Both the position numbers and the translations under genes were made by a program. Of a stretch of 64,000 nt of DNA, positions 33,262-45,453 are shown in pieces; position 1 is the stretch's first letter, and every line of letters begins with the position of its first letter. The notes below the pieces were generated by a model, which saw only the letters and a program-made list of their open reading frames with translations, was not told the origin of the DNA and did not search any database. Origin of the DNA: Polychytrium aggregatum (taxonomy: Eukaryota > Chytridiomycota > Chytridiomycetes > Polychytriales); contig NW_026516204.1 of the NCBI RefSeq assembly GCF_025602895.1, positions 62,001-126,000 of the forward strand, in the 5' to 3' direction.

Positions 33262-35981
33262 ATGGAGGCTGCACCGACGAGAGAGCAAATCAGGCAAAAG
33301 ATCCTGGAGAAAAAAGGACAATACACCATCCGCGATTTCGACGGCTATGCGGTCAAGGTCCACCGAGACACCAGCCAGGTTCGGCCCTTTCCCGATCTTG
33401 CCCTTGCCAGCAGCAGCAGCAGCAGCAGCAGCAGAGCCCGCACGGCCAGCCTTCGGCTCGGCTTCCTCAGCCAAAGAATCAGCGGCCGGCCGAGTGGATT
33501 TGTCTACCCTCGGCTAACCTTGTCGCCAAATGTCGGATTCGTCGCGGCCACTTTTGGCCGGCTCAGAAACTCTCGATTACCATCTGGGACCATCTCGAGC
33601 CCGAGGCCGTCTACGTCGGCACCTTTGAAGAGTCGCTGATCGCAGAAGCCTATGCCGAACTCACGTCCGAGGCCGGCATTTTGCGCATCGAGGAGGGCAA
33701 GGTATGTCCCAACCGCTTCTGGCCCTCTCACATTATCTATGGAGGCCGGGGTCGAGCCTGTGCGTCCGTGCTTTTGCCCATGACCGCTTGGGTTTTCCGC
33801 ACTGTTCTGGCTTTGTGTCGACAACTGTTCCAAGTATCCTTGGTATCTGGAGCTGCGATTATCGGCATAGCTGGATGCATTGCGGACTACCGATGGGGCT
33901 TCGGCTCCCCTCCCCTTGCTGTTGGAAAGCAGACCAGGGTCCGATTCCTTTCCGTGCCGTTTCCTATACTGTCACTCCCATCGCTCCCGTCAACTTACAG
34001 AATTATACACCTGCCTCCCTTGGTCTGTGGTCTAGATCGACACCAACCTCGTGCCACACCAACTGGACATCCGTCGCCGATCTGCCCCGACCCTCTCGTA
34101 CATTCTCAAGCGCGAGCTCATTCCGGCCTCGATCGTTCTGCGGAACGAAATCGACCGGCTGCGTTGGGTTGGGCCGCAAGGCGCGGGCGTGGCGAAATCC
34201 ATGGACGAAGCTCTGAAGCGGCTTTCGGTCGATCCAGACAACCTGGAGCAAGGTGAGGGATAGCTGGTCAATCGAGCCTTGACCGGATAGCAGGACTCCA
34301 TCGTACCAATGACGGTCGATGTGCGATGTGCGATGTGCGATGTGCGATGTCGGCGTGAGTGTGGTGCTGGTGGCGACAAGAAGGGTCTTGGTTGATACAC
34401 GGCGTTGAATGCAGTTGGCATCCTAAACAGCCTGTCCATTGGATATCCCGGCACCACCACCCACACCATCCACACCATCCACACCATCCACACCATCCAC
34501 ACCATCTACATCATCCACACCATCTACACCATCCACACTTTGCCCGCCACGCTGACTATCCGCATCATCCGCCGTGTATATCATGAACGCCATGTCGCCG
34601 CTGCATTGCTCCAGTTTCCCCGGACTACATCCATGGCCGTCTCGAATTCATGAGCGAACACTACGCCAAGGCCGCCGACTATTTCCGCAAGGCTGCATAC
34701 AAGGACCATGGTCTCTCGCAGAATGCTCTTGGTCTCTGCCATGAAATCGGAGGCGACCCTGTCGGCGCGGCACGCTGGTTCGAGAAGGCGACTGAATCCG
34801 GATGCTTCGAGGGCGCCACCAACCTGGGGCGCTGCTACCTGGAAGGCATCGGCGTCGAGCAGGACTACACCAAGGCCGTGGAGCAGTTCAGCCTCGGGGC
34901 CGAGCACGATGACATGGAGGCCCTCAACTATCTCGGGCTATGCTACCAGCGCGGCCACGGCGTCGAGGTCGACTGCGAAAAGGCCGTCGACTACTATGAG
35001 CGAGCGGCCGAGATGGGCCACGCCGATGCCCAGAACAACCTCGGCCAGTGCTTTGAACACGGCTCGGGCACAGACCAGGACGAGGTCATGGCCTTTGCCC
35101 TCTACCAGAAAGCCACCAAGCAGAAGCACAAGGGCGCCCGCAAGAATCTGGCCGTCTGCTATCACCGCGGCATCGGCGCCCAGGCCGACAAGAACGCAGC
35201 CATCTGTCTCTACCAGGAGATTGTGGACCACGGCGACGCCGACATCGAAGTGCACTACAATCTCGGAACGCTCTACTACGGCGCCCTCGAGTACGACGAG
35301 GCCGTGCGGTCGTTCCGACGGGCTGCCACCAACGGGCACATCATGGCGCAAAAGTACCTGGCCGACTGCTTCCGCTTCGCCCAGGGCGTCGTCGCCGACA
35401 CGACGGCAGCGGTGCGTTGGTATCAGCGTGCTGCCGACCAGGGCTGTGTTGAGGCCCAGTGCTCGTTGGTGCAGTGCTACTTTGACGGAGTCGGCGTTCC
35501 GCAAAACTACGCCCTGGGTATGGAGTGGTATCGCCGCACGCGAGCAGTCGCCCCCGACTTGGTTGCCCTGCAGTCGCTGCAGTCTACATACGGCCCGAAA
35601 CTCAAGGAGCTCGGCGATGGATACTGCGAAGGCACGTTTTCGTTCGGCAAGAACGAGCCCAAGGCGGTCGAGTACTACCAAATGGCATCGGAGCTTGGCT
35701 GTGCCGCGGCACAAAACAAGCTCGGGTACTGCTATGAGGTGGGGCTGGGCGGACTCGTTCCCAGTAACGAGCTGGCCTTGATCCACTACGAAAAGGCGGC
35801 TGCCCAGGGCCTGGCCCACGGCCAGTACAACCTCGGTGTCTGCTATGAGAAGGGCATCTTTGTGGACGTGGATCTGGACATTGCTCTGGCATGGTACCAA
35901 AAGGCTGCAATCCAGAGCCACAAGCAAGCCCAGAAAGCGGTCGACCGTTTGTCCAAGAAGCGAGCAGACCCAGCCCCTTAA
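33262..35981 (+). CDS. Sel1-repeat protein with IRQKI/KLSxxxWDxLEPEAV module, paralogue A (611 aa)
   Basis: Four exons: 33262-33378, 33567-33701, 34036-34252, 34615-35981. They total 1836 nt. The N-terminal module (residues about 1-155) has three blocks shared with the gene at 42143: REQIRQKILEKKGQYTIRDF, KLSITIWDHLEPEAVYVGTF, and RSAPTLSYILKRELIPASIV. I recognise no named domain in it. From about residue 165, ten or eleven Sel1 repeats run to the C-terminus (LGRCYLEGIGVEQDYTKAVE, LGVCYEKGIFVDVDLDIALAWY). The first two introns are in the same positions and the first two exons the same lengths as in paralogue B. Intron 1 holds a (CAG)n run and intron 3 holds minisatellites. A scaffold or adaptor role is inferred only from the Sel1 array. 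Confidence 0.88.
33410..33436 (+). repeat. (CAG)n microsatellite in intron 1
   Basis: About nine CAG/AGC triplets lie inside the first intron (33379-33566) of the Sel1 gene, so they are not translated. Confidence 0.85.
34319..34540 (+). repeat. Intronic minisatellites: ATGTGCG-type and 9-bp CCACACCAT units
   Basis: Both lie in intron 3 (34253-34614) of the Sel1 gene. First come four GTGCGAT-type repeats at about 34319-34350. Then about ten copies of the 9-bp unit CCACACCAT, slightly degenerate, at about 34455-34540. Confidence 0.85.
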
Positions 35982-36643
35982 GCAGGAGGCGACTTTGGTT
36001 GTCATGAAAGCCCTCGCTCTCCAAGCAAGCCTGACAGCTCGATTCTCTTCTGATGGGTTTACTTCCACCCTGTTTGTCCGGTTTTGTTGATTTGATTTGA
36101 TTTGACTTGATTTGATTTGCCTTGCACTTGCCCTTGCTTCCCGTTTGTTTATCTTCCCTTTACTTTCTTGTTTGATATAGTTCACACCGCCTCTCGGAAA
36201 TGGCTTCACTTCCCTCCCCCCATAGACGTTTTGAAGGCCCAGGTCTTGGTTTGGAACCAAACTCTGAATATAACACCGTTATATGACATGGTGGGGGGAG
36301 GAGCTCATGAAGCAGACGCGATTGCAGCAGGTCACTGTCGGTGTATTCTCAAGTCCGACGATTGCGAAAGGCAGGTGCGAGTCATCGCGGCCCCATCATC
36401 CAAACCCGATGCACCAGGCGGCAAAGGGCTTCTCTCACCGAGGCAAATCAAACGTCCAGAAGCGAGCGCGGGGAATGTTGATATAACCAACTGGGGTGGG
36501 GAGAAGGAAAAGCAAGAGAAAGACACAATCAAATGATCGACAATGAAAAGGAGAGAATAAAATAGAAAGGGAGGGAATGTGACAAAGGAAAAGAGTCATC
36601 TAACTTGGCCGACTGGCTGTCCGACTGACTGGCTCACTCGCTC
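35982..36643. other. Convergent 3' intergenic region
   Basis: About 660 bp between the stops of the Sel1 gene (+) and the phosphatase gene (-). A run of TTGATTTGA-like units at about 36085-36120 resembles T-rich fungal 3' UTR sequence. No gene is seen. Confidence 0.4.
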
Positions 36644-39600
36644 TTAGAGGCTACTCCATGGATACGAAAATCTCCTTTGGCTGGTGATGCGTCCCGATCC
36701 GCTCAGCGTCTCGAATCGAGCACCCAGAACCTGCCGATCGGTGCGCTCCAAGATCGGGGTGTACCAGTACTCGCACGAAACCCGGTCGCGATCGGCGTGG
36801 AGCAGCATGTAACCGTGGCGACGCAGGTCGGTGTACTTGAGATGCGGGTTGCGCCATTCCATGTAGGACTCGACCGGAGCGTACCGAAGCGGAACCTTGG
36901 ACGGGTGATCCAGCGGCGTATTCGAAGTCACGGAGGGCGAGACGAACTCGACGCCAATGGCTCCGGCACCGGTCTTTGGGTCATAGCTGGAGGAGTTGAA
37001 GGGATCCAACGCGATGTCGTAGACCCAAGAGGCATGGACACTGTTTTGGGATGCACACATAAGCATGGCGAGCGCGTCCGATTGCACCGGCACCGGACAG
37101 CAACAGCGCAGTATCAAGGCTCAAACAACATGGCCAATATGACTGCTTTGGATGCGCTCTGCACAGGGAGCGCATAAACGGTCTGTCTCGGTCGTGGTGA
37201 TACTTACTCGCCAGTCAGAACGACCAGATTGTCGATACCCTCGTTCTGCACAAAGTTCAAGATGCGCTTGCGATTTGCAGGGTATCCGTCCCAGGCGTCG
37301 TAGTTGGCATAGTCATGCACCAGATATGTTGTCGAAAACACCACCTGCTGGCCAACGAACCGCCAGCGGGCACCACGGTCGCTCGACTGCTTCAACTGCG
37401 ACAGGAACCAGTTCTCCTGGATCTCTCCGAGAATCTGGCGGAAGAAGGAAAGAGACGAAAGGCATCCAGACGAACGAGAGGAAGGACCCAGGAGTTTAGA
37501 CTCGGATGCCGCGTCCAGAAAGCAACCGGACAGAGGTCTTGAGAACACCAAGGGGCGCAAGCGGATCGGGCAGCAGATTGGCGAATTGAGCAGACGATCG
37601 AAAGGCGACCAAAGAAGCCGCACCCAGGATATGGGTCCCGAAAGTACCGGACTATCTCGACATCTTACCGTGCGATTTTCGGCTTGTACGACTTCAGCCA
37701 ACTTGAGATCCGTTTCCTCGCGACCGACGATTCTGCAGAGGTATCCATTGACATAGCAGCGTTACTAACCGCTATTCTATAGAACTAACCGCCACTCTAC
37801 CGACATAAATGTATGCTTGCAAGCCTTTGCATAGGGCGATAGAAGAGGTACAGAAGCCGGCTCCAAATCACTCACCGCGTATCAAGCATGATGAGGTCTA
37901 GCAGCTTGCCGTACTGAAAGTTGCGGTAGATGCGGTTCTCTTCGGTCTGGACTTGTGGACGGATAGGGAGATACTCGAAATAGGCACGAACGGCCGCTCC
38001 GACTCGCTCATGCCAGTCGCCGGCCGTCTGGGGGTGGTTGTCGGCGCCGTGAAGCCATCTAGATTTGATTCAGCATTGCATTGATGTCGAAATGAGGGGG
38101 GTATTTAGTTGGGAATTGAATTATGCAAAAGACAAATGGTGAGCAGGGGAGCTTCAGAAATGCAACCCATCCAGTCACCATGGACTCGATTGCCGAACGC
38201 ACAAGCCAGGAGATGAAAGATCCACGACCAAAGGAAACAGGATAAGGTCGATGCCCTTTCCATTCAGTAAACCTACGCATTGTCGGCAAACTCGTGATCA
38301 TCCCAGACGACGATCCACGGCACGAGGCGGTGGGCGGCTTGCAGATCTGGGTCGAGCTTGTACTGGGCGTGGCGAGCACGATAGTCTTGGACTGTGACGA
38401 GATCGTGGTCCGGCAAAGGGATGCGACCGAGGGCAGTACCGTCGCCGTATTGACCTGGGTGGACACCGACGCACCGACCATATTCGAGAGCATCAGAAAG
38501 TCAGCAGGCCGGAACATTCACGACACTGATGGTGATGGATAGTCCGACGACACCCCTTCATCGGCAAAGGGCTCACCATTCATGTACTCGTAGATGTAGT
38601 CACCAAGATGCACCACAAGATCAATATCCTTCCGCGAGGCAATGTTGCGATAGGCATTGAAGAAACCCGCCGGCAGATTTGAGCAGCTAACAACGGCGAG
38701 CCTCAAACTCTCGAGGCTCTCGTCGTCCGGAAGCGGCAGAGTCGTAGTTCGGCCGATCCAGCTTGAGTGCCGGGCACCAAAGGCATCGTAGACGTGGAAC
38801 TGGTAGTAGTACGCTTGGTTAGGCATGAGGTCCTTGACGTCGACTTTGACAATGTAGTCAACCTGGTGCGAGGTGTGGGTGAAGAGGTTGCGGATGGGCT
38901 CGGCCGGGGTGGGAAGCAACCGAGTCAGGTCGGCATTGGCATCGGCGGCGATCTGCAGATGAACTCTGATGGGCGACGCAGACGCAAGGCCGATTGTGAT
39001 CTTTGTCCAAAGGCTTGGTGGTGTTAGTGGGCATAGGAAGACAGAAAAAGCACAGCCAGAACAGGGTTAGGATCGGATGAGAAGCCTGATATCGATACGA
39101 GCGGAGTATTCGACACAGGCAGAACGGGCCAGTAGCAACACTGACTCGAGAGTCGGGACCAGATCGAATACTCGAGTGCGGAAGGGAACGAGAACATCAA
39201 ATAGACCAGGACCAGCACCGAACGAGAACCGACAACGGCTGGGGGGGGGGCAAAGCAAGCGACAGAATGCGACTGGCTCGTGGTCAACGAAACTTACATC
39301 ACTGAAGTTTGCAAGGGATCGCCGCTAGCAATGCCATGGAGGAACTGGACAGGGCTCGGGCCCGTAAGCTCAGGGTTGTAGAGGCTCTTGTGAGGAGCAT
39401 GGCCGATCCTGCCCGGACCCTGATCCTGGTCCTGGTCTTGCTGCTGGACGACCAGCGGAATGGCCGAGTCTCGAACCAGAGGACTGGAAAACACCAGATT
39501 GGGAATGAAGCGGTCCTCCGAGAAAAGCGTCAGATTCTGGATAGACGAACCGACGGGCGCAGATCCAGAGTTGAGCGAAATAGCGGCCAGGCAGTTGCCA

Positions 39601-39677
39601 AATCCGGGCGAGCAGGGCAGCTCGGATGAGGAGACCAGGCTGGCGGCCAGGATGAACAGCCAGATTCTTCTTGCCAT
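36644..39677 (-). CDS. Secreted PhoD-type alkaline phosphatase
   Basis: Multi-exon, minus strand. The start at 39677 gives a signal peptide (MARRIWLFILAASLVSSSEL). Exon 1 is 39677-39298 and exon 2 starts at 39013, restoring the family motif VILWTKI. Further motifs in order: NQAYYYQF, LAVVSCSN, HLGDYIYEY (metal ligands, about 38600), PDHDLVTVQDYRARHAQYK, IVVWDDHEFADN (about 38285), LLDLIMLDTR (about 37880), GEIQENWFLSQL, VVLTGE then HASWVYDIALDP, and VEFVSPSVTSN near the C-terminus. These are the metal- and phosphate-binding motifs of PhoD, which releases phosphate from phosphodi- and monoesters outside the cell. The exact ends of the middle exons were not all fixed. A poly-G run lies in the first intron. 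Confidence 0.88.
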
Positions 39678-40436
39678 GTGGACGACCGAGACGAATGGGT
39701 GGATGGATGGACGCTGAGCTTCTGCTTGGATGGGATACAAGGACGAGGACGGAATGAGGCGTTGGCAGGAACCAGGGGGGTTTCAGAGCAGAGCAATTCG
39801 GCGATGAAGCAAAAGTGGAGGGCCGTGGCTGTGGATGAACAGCGCCAAGAAAGACAAGATCGGGGCTGGACAGTGGCCAACGACGAATGCGGCTGTGGGT
39901 TCCAAAAGCGTCCGATGCCGACGCAGCAGCGGCAGCCAACCAAGGCGAGGCCAGGACAGAGCCAAGGAGGATTGCTGTGGAGGCTTGCGGGCTGGACTGG
40001 CGATGTGGATTGCGTCTGAAAGCCGTTGTGGCTGCGCTGGGCGAAACTCCGCTGGGCAAACATTCGACGGCGGAACTGGACTCTGCCCAAGCAATATTCC
40101 CAGCGACGACCCGGCAGCAGACGGGGTGGCGGAATCGTTGGGGCAGAGGACAGCGATACAGGCTGCGACGGCAGATGGACGCTCATACTGCATATGCGAA
40201 TCGTCCGGACAGGCTGGGCCTGCAGCAGACCCCCAGACGCAGCTCGCTGCCAGCCCACAACACACGGAGACAATAGGCAGATTGAAGGTCCTGCGATGGA
40301 TACATCAAAGTCTTGTTCATAGCGCTTGTCTTGCTGCACAGTGATGGTGTGGTCAACAACAAAAGCAGCGGCCTTTGAGCAGCGGCACTATCCACGAGGA
40401 GCTCAGCCGTTCTCGTGTGGGGAACCCTGATGCCGT
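39678..40436. other. Intergenic between phosphatase start and methyltransferase stop
   Basis: About 760 bp with only overlapping shadow frames on both strands. It should contain the phosphatase promoter. No RNA gene or repeat was recognised. Confidence 0.4.
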
Positions 40437-41285
40437 CTAGGCAGCGGGCTTCTTGAGCTTCGTGGCGCTGAAGACGAGGAAGCTGGGCTTCAGCTCGCCA
40501 AAATAGCTGGCGTTGTCGGCACCAGGGATGTGTCTCAGGGACACCGTCACTCGGACCTGAGAGAAACCAATGCTATGCAGATACAGCAGCAGCGAGTCGG
40601 CGGTGTGGAGGAAGCGAGGGCGCTCCTCTCGACCGGGCAAGCCCTTGGTGGGAGTCATGACGTTCGTCGTGGATCCGGCAGAGTTCAGGGTGCCGACACA
40701 CCAGCCGATGAGGTTGCCGCCCCACTTGAGACTCTGGAAACAGTTCACCAGGAACTGATCGGTCTGCTCCTTGGAGAGGCAGTGCAGAATGGCAAAGGCC
40801 GAGACGGCGTCAAACTTTTCGACCCATCCGTGGGCAGAGACGATGTGGGGCAGGTCCGACGAGGATTCGGCGGTGGTAAAGTCGCCAAAGACCCGTTCGA
40901 CCGAGGGCTCATCGCCGGCAAAGAGGATATCACGGCCGAGGTTCCAGTAGACGTCGCTGAGGTCCGAGACTGAGAGCTTGGCGGGATCGACGCCATCGTG
41001 GATAAGCTTGCGGGTGTCGACGCCGAAGCAGCAGCCGAGCTCGAGGAAGCGAAAGTCGGGCGAGCGCGAGAGCTCGAGGAGCTGGCGGTAGAAAGGGTGG
41101 CGGTTGATCTTGGAGTTGCCAAAGGTGCCATGCTCGATGCACTTGTAGAGATGTTGGCCGTCGCGGCGCAGGGCGTCCTTGACCTGCTCGATGCGAGCAA
41201 GGGCCTCTTCCTTTGAGATGTTGGAGTATTTTGTGAGGAACTCGACCTCGGGGATTTCGGGCCAGGCGGAAGCAGAATCGGCCAT
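40437..41285 (-). CDS. SAM-dependent methyltransferase (282 aa)
   Basis: Single exon. The start at 41285 (MADSASAWPEIPEVEFL) is preferred over upstream in-frame ATGs because the extra N-terminus would be Leu/Ser low-complexity. Motif I reads RFLELGCCFGVDTRKLI, followed by VSDLSDVYWNLG (acidic strand after motif I), a VFGDF strand, FDAVSAFAILHCLS (motif IV/post-motif region) and WGGNLIGWCVG. This is the Rossmann methyltransferase fold of small fungal enzymes acting on metabolites or proteins. The substrate cannot be inferred. It is divergent from the Sel1 gene at 42143, sharing an 857 bp intergenic region. Confidence 0.85.
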   Translation of the reverse strand: MADSASAWPEIPEVEFLTKYSNISKEEALARIEQVKDALRRDGQHLYKCIEHGTFGNSKINRHPFYRQLLELSRSPDFRFLELGCCFGVDTRKLIHDGVDPAKLSVSDLSDVYWNLGRDILFAGDEPSVERVFGDFTTAESSSDLPHIVSAHGWVEKFDAVSAFAILHCLSKEQTDQFLVNCFQSLKWGGNLIGWCVGTLNSAGSTTNVMTPTKGLPGREERPRFLHTADSLLLYLHSIGFSQVRVTVSLRHIPGADNASYFGELKPSFLVFSATKLKKPAA

Positions 41286-41787
41286 TTGGAAGACGCTGAT
41301 ACTGTGGGGGATGGCGCAAGGGGAGGCGAGGATTGAGCCAGGGGGCCGGGATGTGGTATGGGACGATGGGCGACTGAAAGCACAGACCAATGTGCAGAGG
41401 CGACCTACGTGAAGAATCAAAGGCGATGGTTCGGGAGCAAGACAGGACCGCAGGACGATACGACTGGGCGAGGCGACAAGACGAGGCGACAAGACGAGGC
41501 GGCAAGAGGATATGAGCAGGTGTGATGGAGGAGCAAGGCCAAAGAAACAGACGACGTTCGAAAATGGAATCGCTGGGACGGCAAGGCGCTTTGTCAGCGC
41601 CGATGCCAGGCGATGACTGCGCAGCGTGACCGTCACACGCCGTGCGCAGCTGTGGCAGTGCATTGTGGCGGTAGGACAGAGAGCGGGCGAGAGCAGCGAG
41701 AGCAGCGAGAGCAGCGAGAGCAGGAGAGAGAGGCCGGGCGAGACGTGCGGCGAGGGCGACTGGCCGTGACGCGGTGTGAGCCAGGCC

Positions 41788-41823
41788 CGCACCAATCGCG
41801 GCCGCGCTGCCGCTATTTATAGA
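41788..41823 (+). promoter_or_regulatory. Candidate CCAAT and TATA elements in a divergent promoter
   Basis: ACCAAT at about 41790 is followed about 20 bp later by CTATTTATAG (41813-41822), an almost palindromic TATA box. They lie between the methyltransferase start (41285, -) and the Sel1 start (42143, +). Both are single short motifs and may be chance. Confidence 0.3.
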
Positions 41824-42142
41824 AGCCGCTGGCCACAGGCGCCCGGACTCGGCCTGCGCGCTGGGCGGACAGACAGGCGGACCTTGGTGCTGCGTGGCAC
41901 CGCGCCCGCGCCGGACCCACACAGCACGCGGAGACGCTCTGTGCTACCTTCTGTCGCACAGCAGCACAACCGCACGCGGCCCCACAGCGACAGTGCTGGG
42001 GACCCGCGCCGTCCTCGCCGCCGCTCTCGGCTCTTCTCGCCCGCGTCTCGCCACCCGCCAGCGTCCCCCGTTCTCGACTCATCGGCTTTCGTGATCGTGG
42101 CCGTCGTCGGTTTGCTCTGCTCTGCATCTCCATTCCCCAGCG

Positions 42143-44757
42143 ATGACCTCCCGCGATCAAATCCGCCAGCGCATCGTCTCCAAGAAGGGCGACTACAAGA
42201 TCCGAGACTATGAGGGCTACTCCATCAAGGTCCACAGGGATGGCACTCCCGGCAGCTCCGTAAGCCGTCTCCGCCGCTAAATCGTCTCGGCCGCATCCCA
42301 CGCAGCGACAACCATCGCACCATTACACCATTGCACATCGCCATGGACATGGCCGCGATGCATATTCGCATCGCTCGCGGCAAATCGATTGGGCCAATGA
42401 CCCAAATGCTGGTCGCTTGTACCGGCTGAGTGGACGGCCCCTGCGTCGGCACCAGACTATCACTCGTGCGTTGTCGCTGACTGTCTCCCGTGCCCAACGC
42501 CGCTCCCATCCACAGAAACTCTCGCTGACTGCCTGGGACCAACTCGAGCCCGAAGCTGTCTTCACAGGCACCTTTGAAGAATCCAATCTGGACGAGAGCT
42601 TTGCCGAATTCCTCAAGGACACCGGTATTCTCAGTTTGGATGAAAGCGTGGTATGCACACAGCATGTGGAGCTATCGAGCTTGGGTCTCGACGGTCTCAA
42701 TCCAGCACGAGCGATTTGGCGAGTGCATCCAGGGAGTGTGCCAGGTGCGAGGCATACCTGTACACCGTATCGCCATCTCGACAGCGTCGGTCACGGCCTC
42801 TCCAAGTTCCTGTGTCCATCTTACCAATGCCCGACATCCCCACCCAACATCAGATCGACAAGAGCCTCGTCGTTCACGAAATTACCCTCCTCCGCCGCTC
42901 AGCTCCGACCGTGGCCTACATCCTGAAGCGGGAGCTGATTCCTGCCTCGATCGTGCTCAGAAACGAGATGGACCGCCTTCGCTTCGTGGGCGCACCCAAG
43001 AGTAAGGCTCCCTCCTCTCCTTTGGTTCGGGCTTGGCCCGGCTTTTGCGCGACTCACCGCCACTTCACTCAACCGTACCGCCCGAGCTCGCCTCGATCTA
43101 ATCCGCCACCGCCGCTACGACCGTCTCGTTGCTGCAATTCCCAGATCTGCCAAAGCCACAGCGTGAGTCGACCCTTGACGAGGCGTTCAAGAAGATTAAT
43201 ATCGATCCTGAGTCGACCGAGCAATGTAAGAGACACTCCACCAGCCGTCATCCTCCCCCCCCACCATTCGCCGTGAGTCGGTCGATTGTGTCAGAAGCAT
43301 TCCTACCCATTCAGCCTCGCCGGTCATCGTCCCTCGTGGTCCCCGTCTTTGTCCCGTCCGCTCTAACCTCCCTGCCGCACCTGTCGTGCTCGCTGCCAGT
43401 CGTTCCCGAGTACATCTATGGTAAAATCGAGTTTATCTCGCAGAACTATGCCAAGGCTGCAGACTTTTTCCGGCGCGCTGCCTACAAGGGCCACGCCCTT
43501 TCTCAGAACTCGCTTGGTCTCTGCCATGAGATGGGCGGAGACTTTGAGGGCGCTGTTCGCTGGTTCCAAGAGTCGGCCGATCTCGGGTGCGCCGACGGCG
43601 AAAACAACCTCGGACGCTGCTATCTGCAGGGCATCGGTCTTGAGAAGGATTTCAAGAAGGCCTTCGAGCTGTTCCTGCACGCGGGCGAGCAAGATGATAT
43701 GGAGGCCCTCAACAACCTGGGTCTGTGCTACCAATACGGCACCGGTGTCCAAGAAGACATCGAGAAGGCTGTCGACTACTACGAGCGTGCCGCCGAGAAG
43801 GGCCATCCCGGCGCTCAAAACAACCTTGGTCTTTGCTTCGAACACGGTTACGGCGTCGACCAGGACCCCGTCATGGCTGTTGCCCTGTACCAGAAGGCGG
43901 CTCGGCAGAACGACTTTGATGCGCAAAAGAACCTCGCCTCCTGCTACCACCGCGGCGTCGGCGTCACCATGAACCCGGCAGAAGCCATCCGTCTCTACAA
44001 GGGCCTCGTCGATGGCGGCAAGGCCGACACCACCGTCTTTTTCGAGCTCGGCACGCTGTACTATTCACAGATGGAGTACGACGACTCGGTCCGTGCTTTC
44101 CGCCAGGCCGCCCACCAGGGCCATCCTGGAGCCCAGAAGGCCCTCGGCGATTGCTATCACTATGGCCACGGCCTCCGACCGGATGTCACCGCCGCGGTGC
44201 GATGGTACCAGCGCGCTGCCGACCAGGGTCATGCCGACGCCCAGAACTCGCTGGCCTACTGCTACTTTGAGGGCCGCGGCGTGTCCCAAAACTACGAAAT
44301 GGCTGTGCACTGGTACCAGGCTGCTGCCGATCAAGGCCACAGTGCCGCCATCAAGTCGCTGGGCTCAGCCATGAAGAGCCTCGGCGACGAGTTCTTTGAC
44401 GGCACCGACACACTCTGTCGTGACGAAAAGGAGGCCGCAAAGTGGTACATTCGTGCCTCCGAGCTGGGCTCAGCCGCCGCCCAGAACAAGCTCGGATACT
44501 GCTACGAGATGGGCATCGGTGTCGGCGGCGAGGATCACCAGAAGGCCATCAAGTGGTACGAGAAAGCCGCGGAGCAAGGTCTGGCCCATGGCCAGTACAA
44601 CCTCGGCGTCTGCTACGAGAAGGGCCGTGGCGTCGGCATCGATCCCTACATTGCCCTGGCCTGGTACCAGAAGGCTGCCGTCCAGAGCCACAAGCAGGCC
44701 CAATCCGCCGTTGAGCGGCTGACATCGAAGCGACGACAGAGCACCATTTGGGGATGA
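42143..44757 (+). CDS. Sel1-repeat protein with IRQRI/KLSxxxWDxLEPEAV module, paralogue B (612 aa)
   Basis: Five exons: 42143-42259, 42516-42650, 42854-43001, 43145-43225, 43400-44757. They sum to 1839 nt. The three N-terminal blocks match paralogue A: RDQIRQRIVSKKGDYKIRDY, KLSLTAWDQLEPEAVFTGTF and RSAPTVAYILKRELIPASIV. About eleven Sel1 repeats follow (NNLGRCYLQGIGLEKDFKKAFELF, NLGVCYEKGRGVGIDPYIALAWYQ), ending in a basic tail. B has one intron more than A, after the RFVGAPK sequence. Exons 1 and 2 are exactly 117 and 135 nt in both genes. Sel1 arrays usually act as scaffolds, for example in ER-associated degradation or chitin synthase activation. The N-terminal module here is unlike Hrd3 or Chs4, so no function is assigned. 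Confidence 0.9.
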
Positions 44758-45453
44758 AAGGGTGGTCGTGACGGCCCTTCCCATGGCTACGCCAACTGTA
44801 CATTCACAACTTCAACAGTAGTATATCTCTGATCTTGGCTATTCCTCTCTCTCCCATGCGCTCTTTTGTTTGTCATATCATCTGCAGCGTTTCCACGGCT
44901 GCCTCCTTGGCGATCCTCCTCCCAGCGCCTCTGGCTTGATATTTTTTTTCTTTCCTTTCCTTTCTTCGTATCTCCTTTCCCATTGTACTCTTTTTGATGT
45001 CGACCACCCAATCCCTTCCCACTCGGGACACCTTGCAGGCCTACCTTGGATCACAGCGTGCGTGGCTCCCCCCAGGAATACAACCTCTCTCGGGTGTCCA
45101 GTTGTTGTCTCGCCTTCCTCCACCCTCCCTTCGTGGCGTCCCAAGCAGTGCCAGCATCACGCCAATCGCTGGCTGCTGCATGTAGAATTACTCTTGTGGA
45201 ATCCGGCACAGCCTCTTGCACATCGGCTGCGTCGTCCCGCTTCATTCCAGAATACATGCAATGTATCCGATTGCTCCAGAACCCCGGGAGTGGCTGGAGC
45301 TCGAGGATACTGAAGTGCTTCATTCTGCAGCGTCCACCATCACAACACCACCACCACCACCACCACAACACCGCCAACATCAACAACAACAACAACAACA
45401 ACAACAATTACTACAACAACATCGCCGTTACTCGTTCAAATGTCACGACACGA
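44758..45453. other. Convergent 3' intergenic region with (CAC)n and (CAA)n microsatellites
   Basis: About 700 bp between the stops of the Sel1 gene (+) and the OSBP gene (-). It holds a (CCA)n run followed by a (CAA)n run at about 45340-45421. No gene is seen. Confidence 0.5.

Noticed and set aside
34938-36260. 440-codon minus-strand open frame
   Set aside because: It is antisense to the Sel1 array of paralogue A; GC-biased third positions keep the opposite strand open. Its translation is valine/alanine-rich with no motif.
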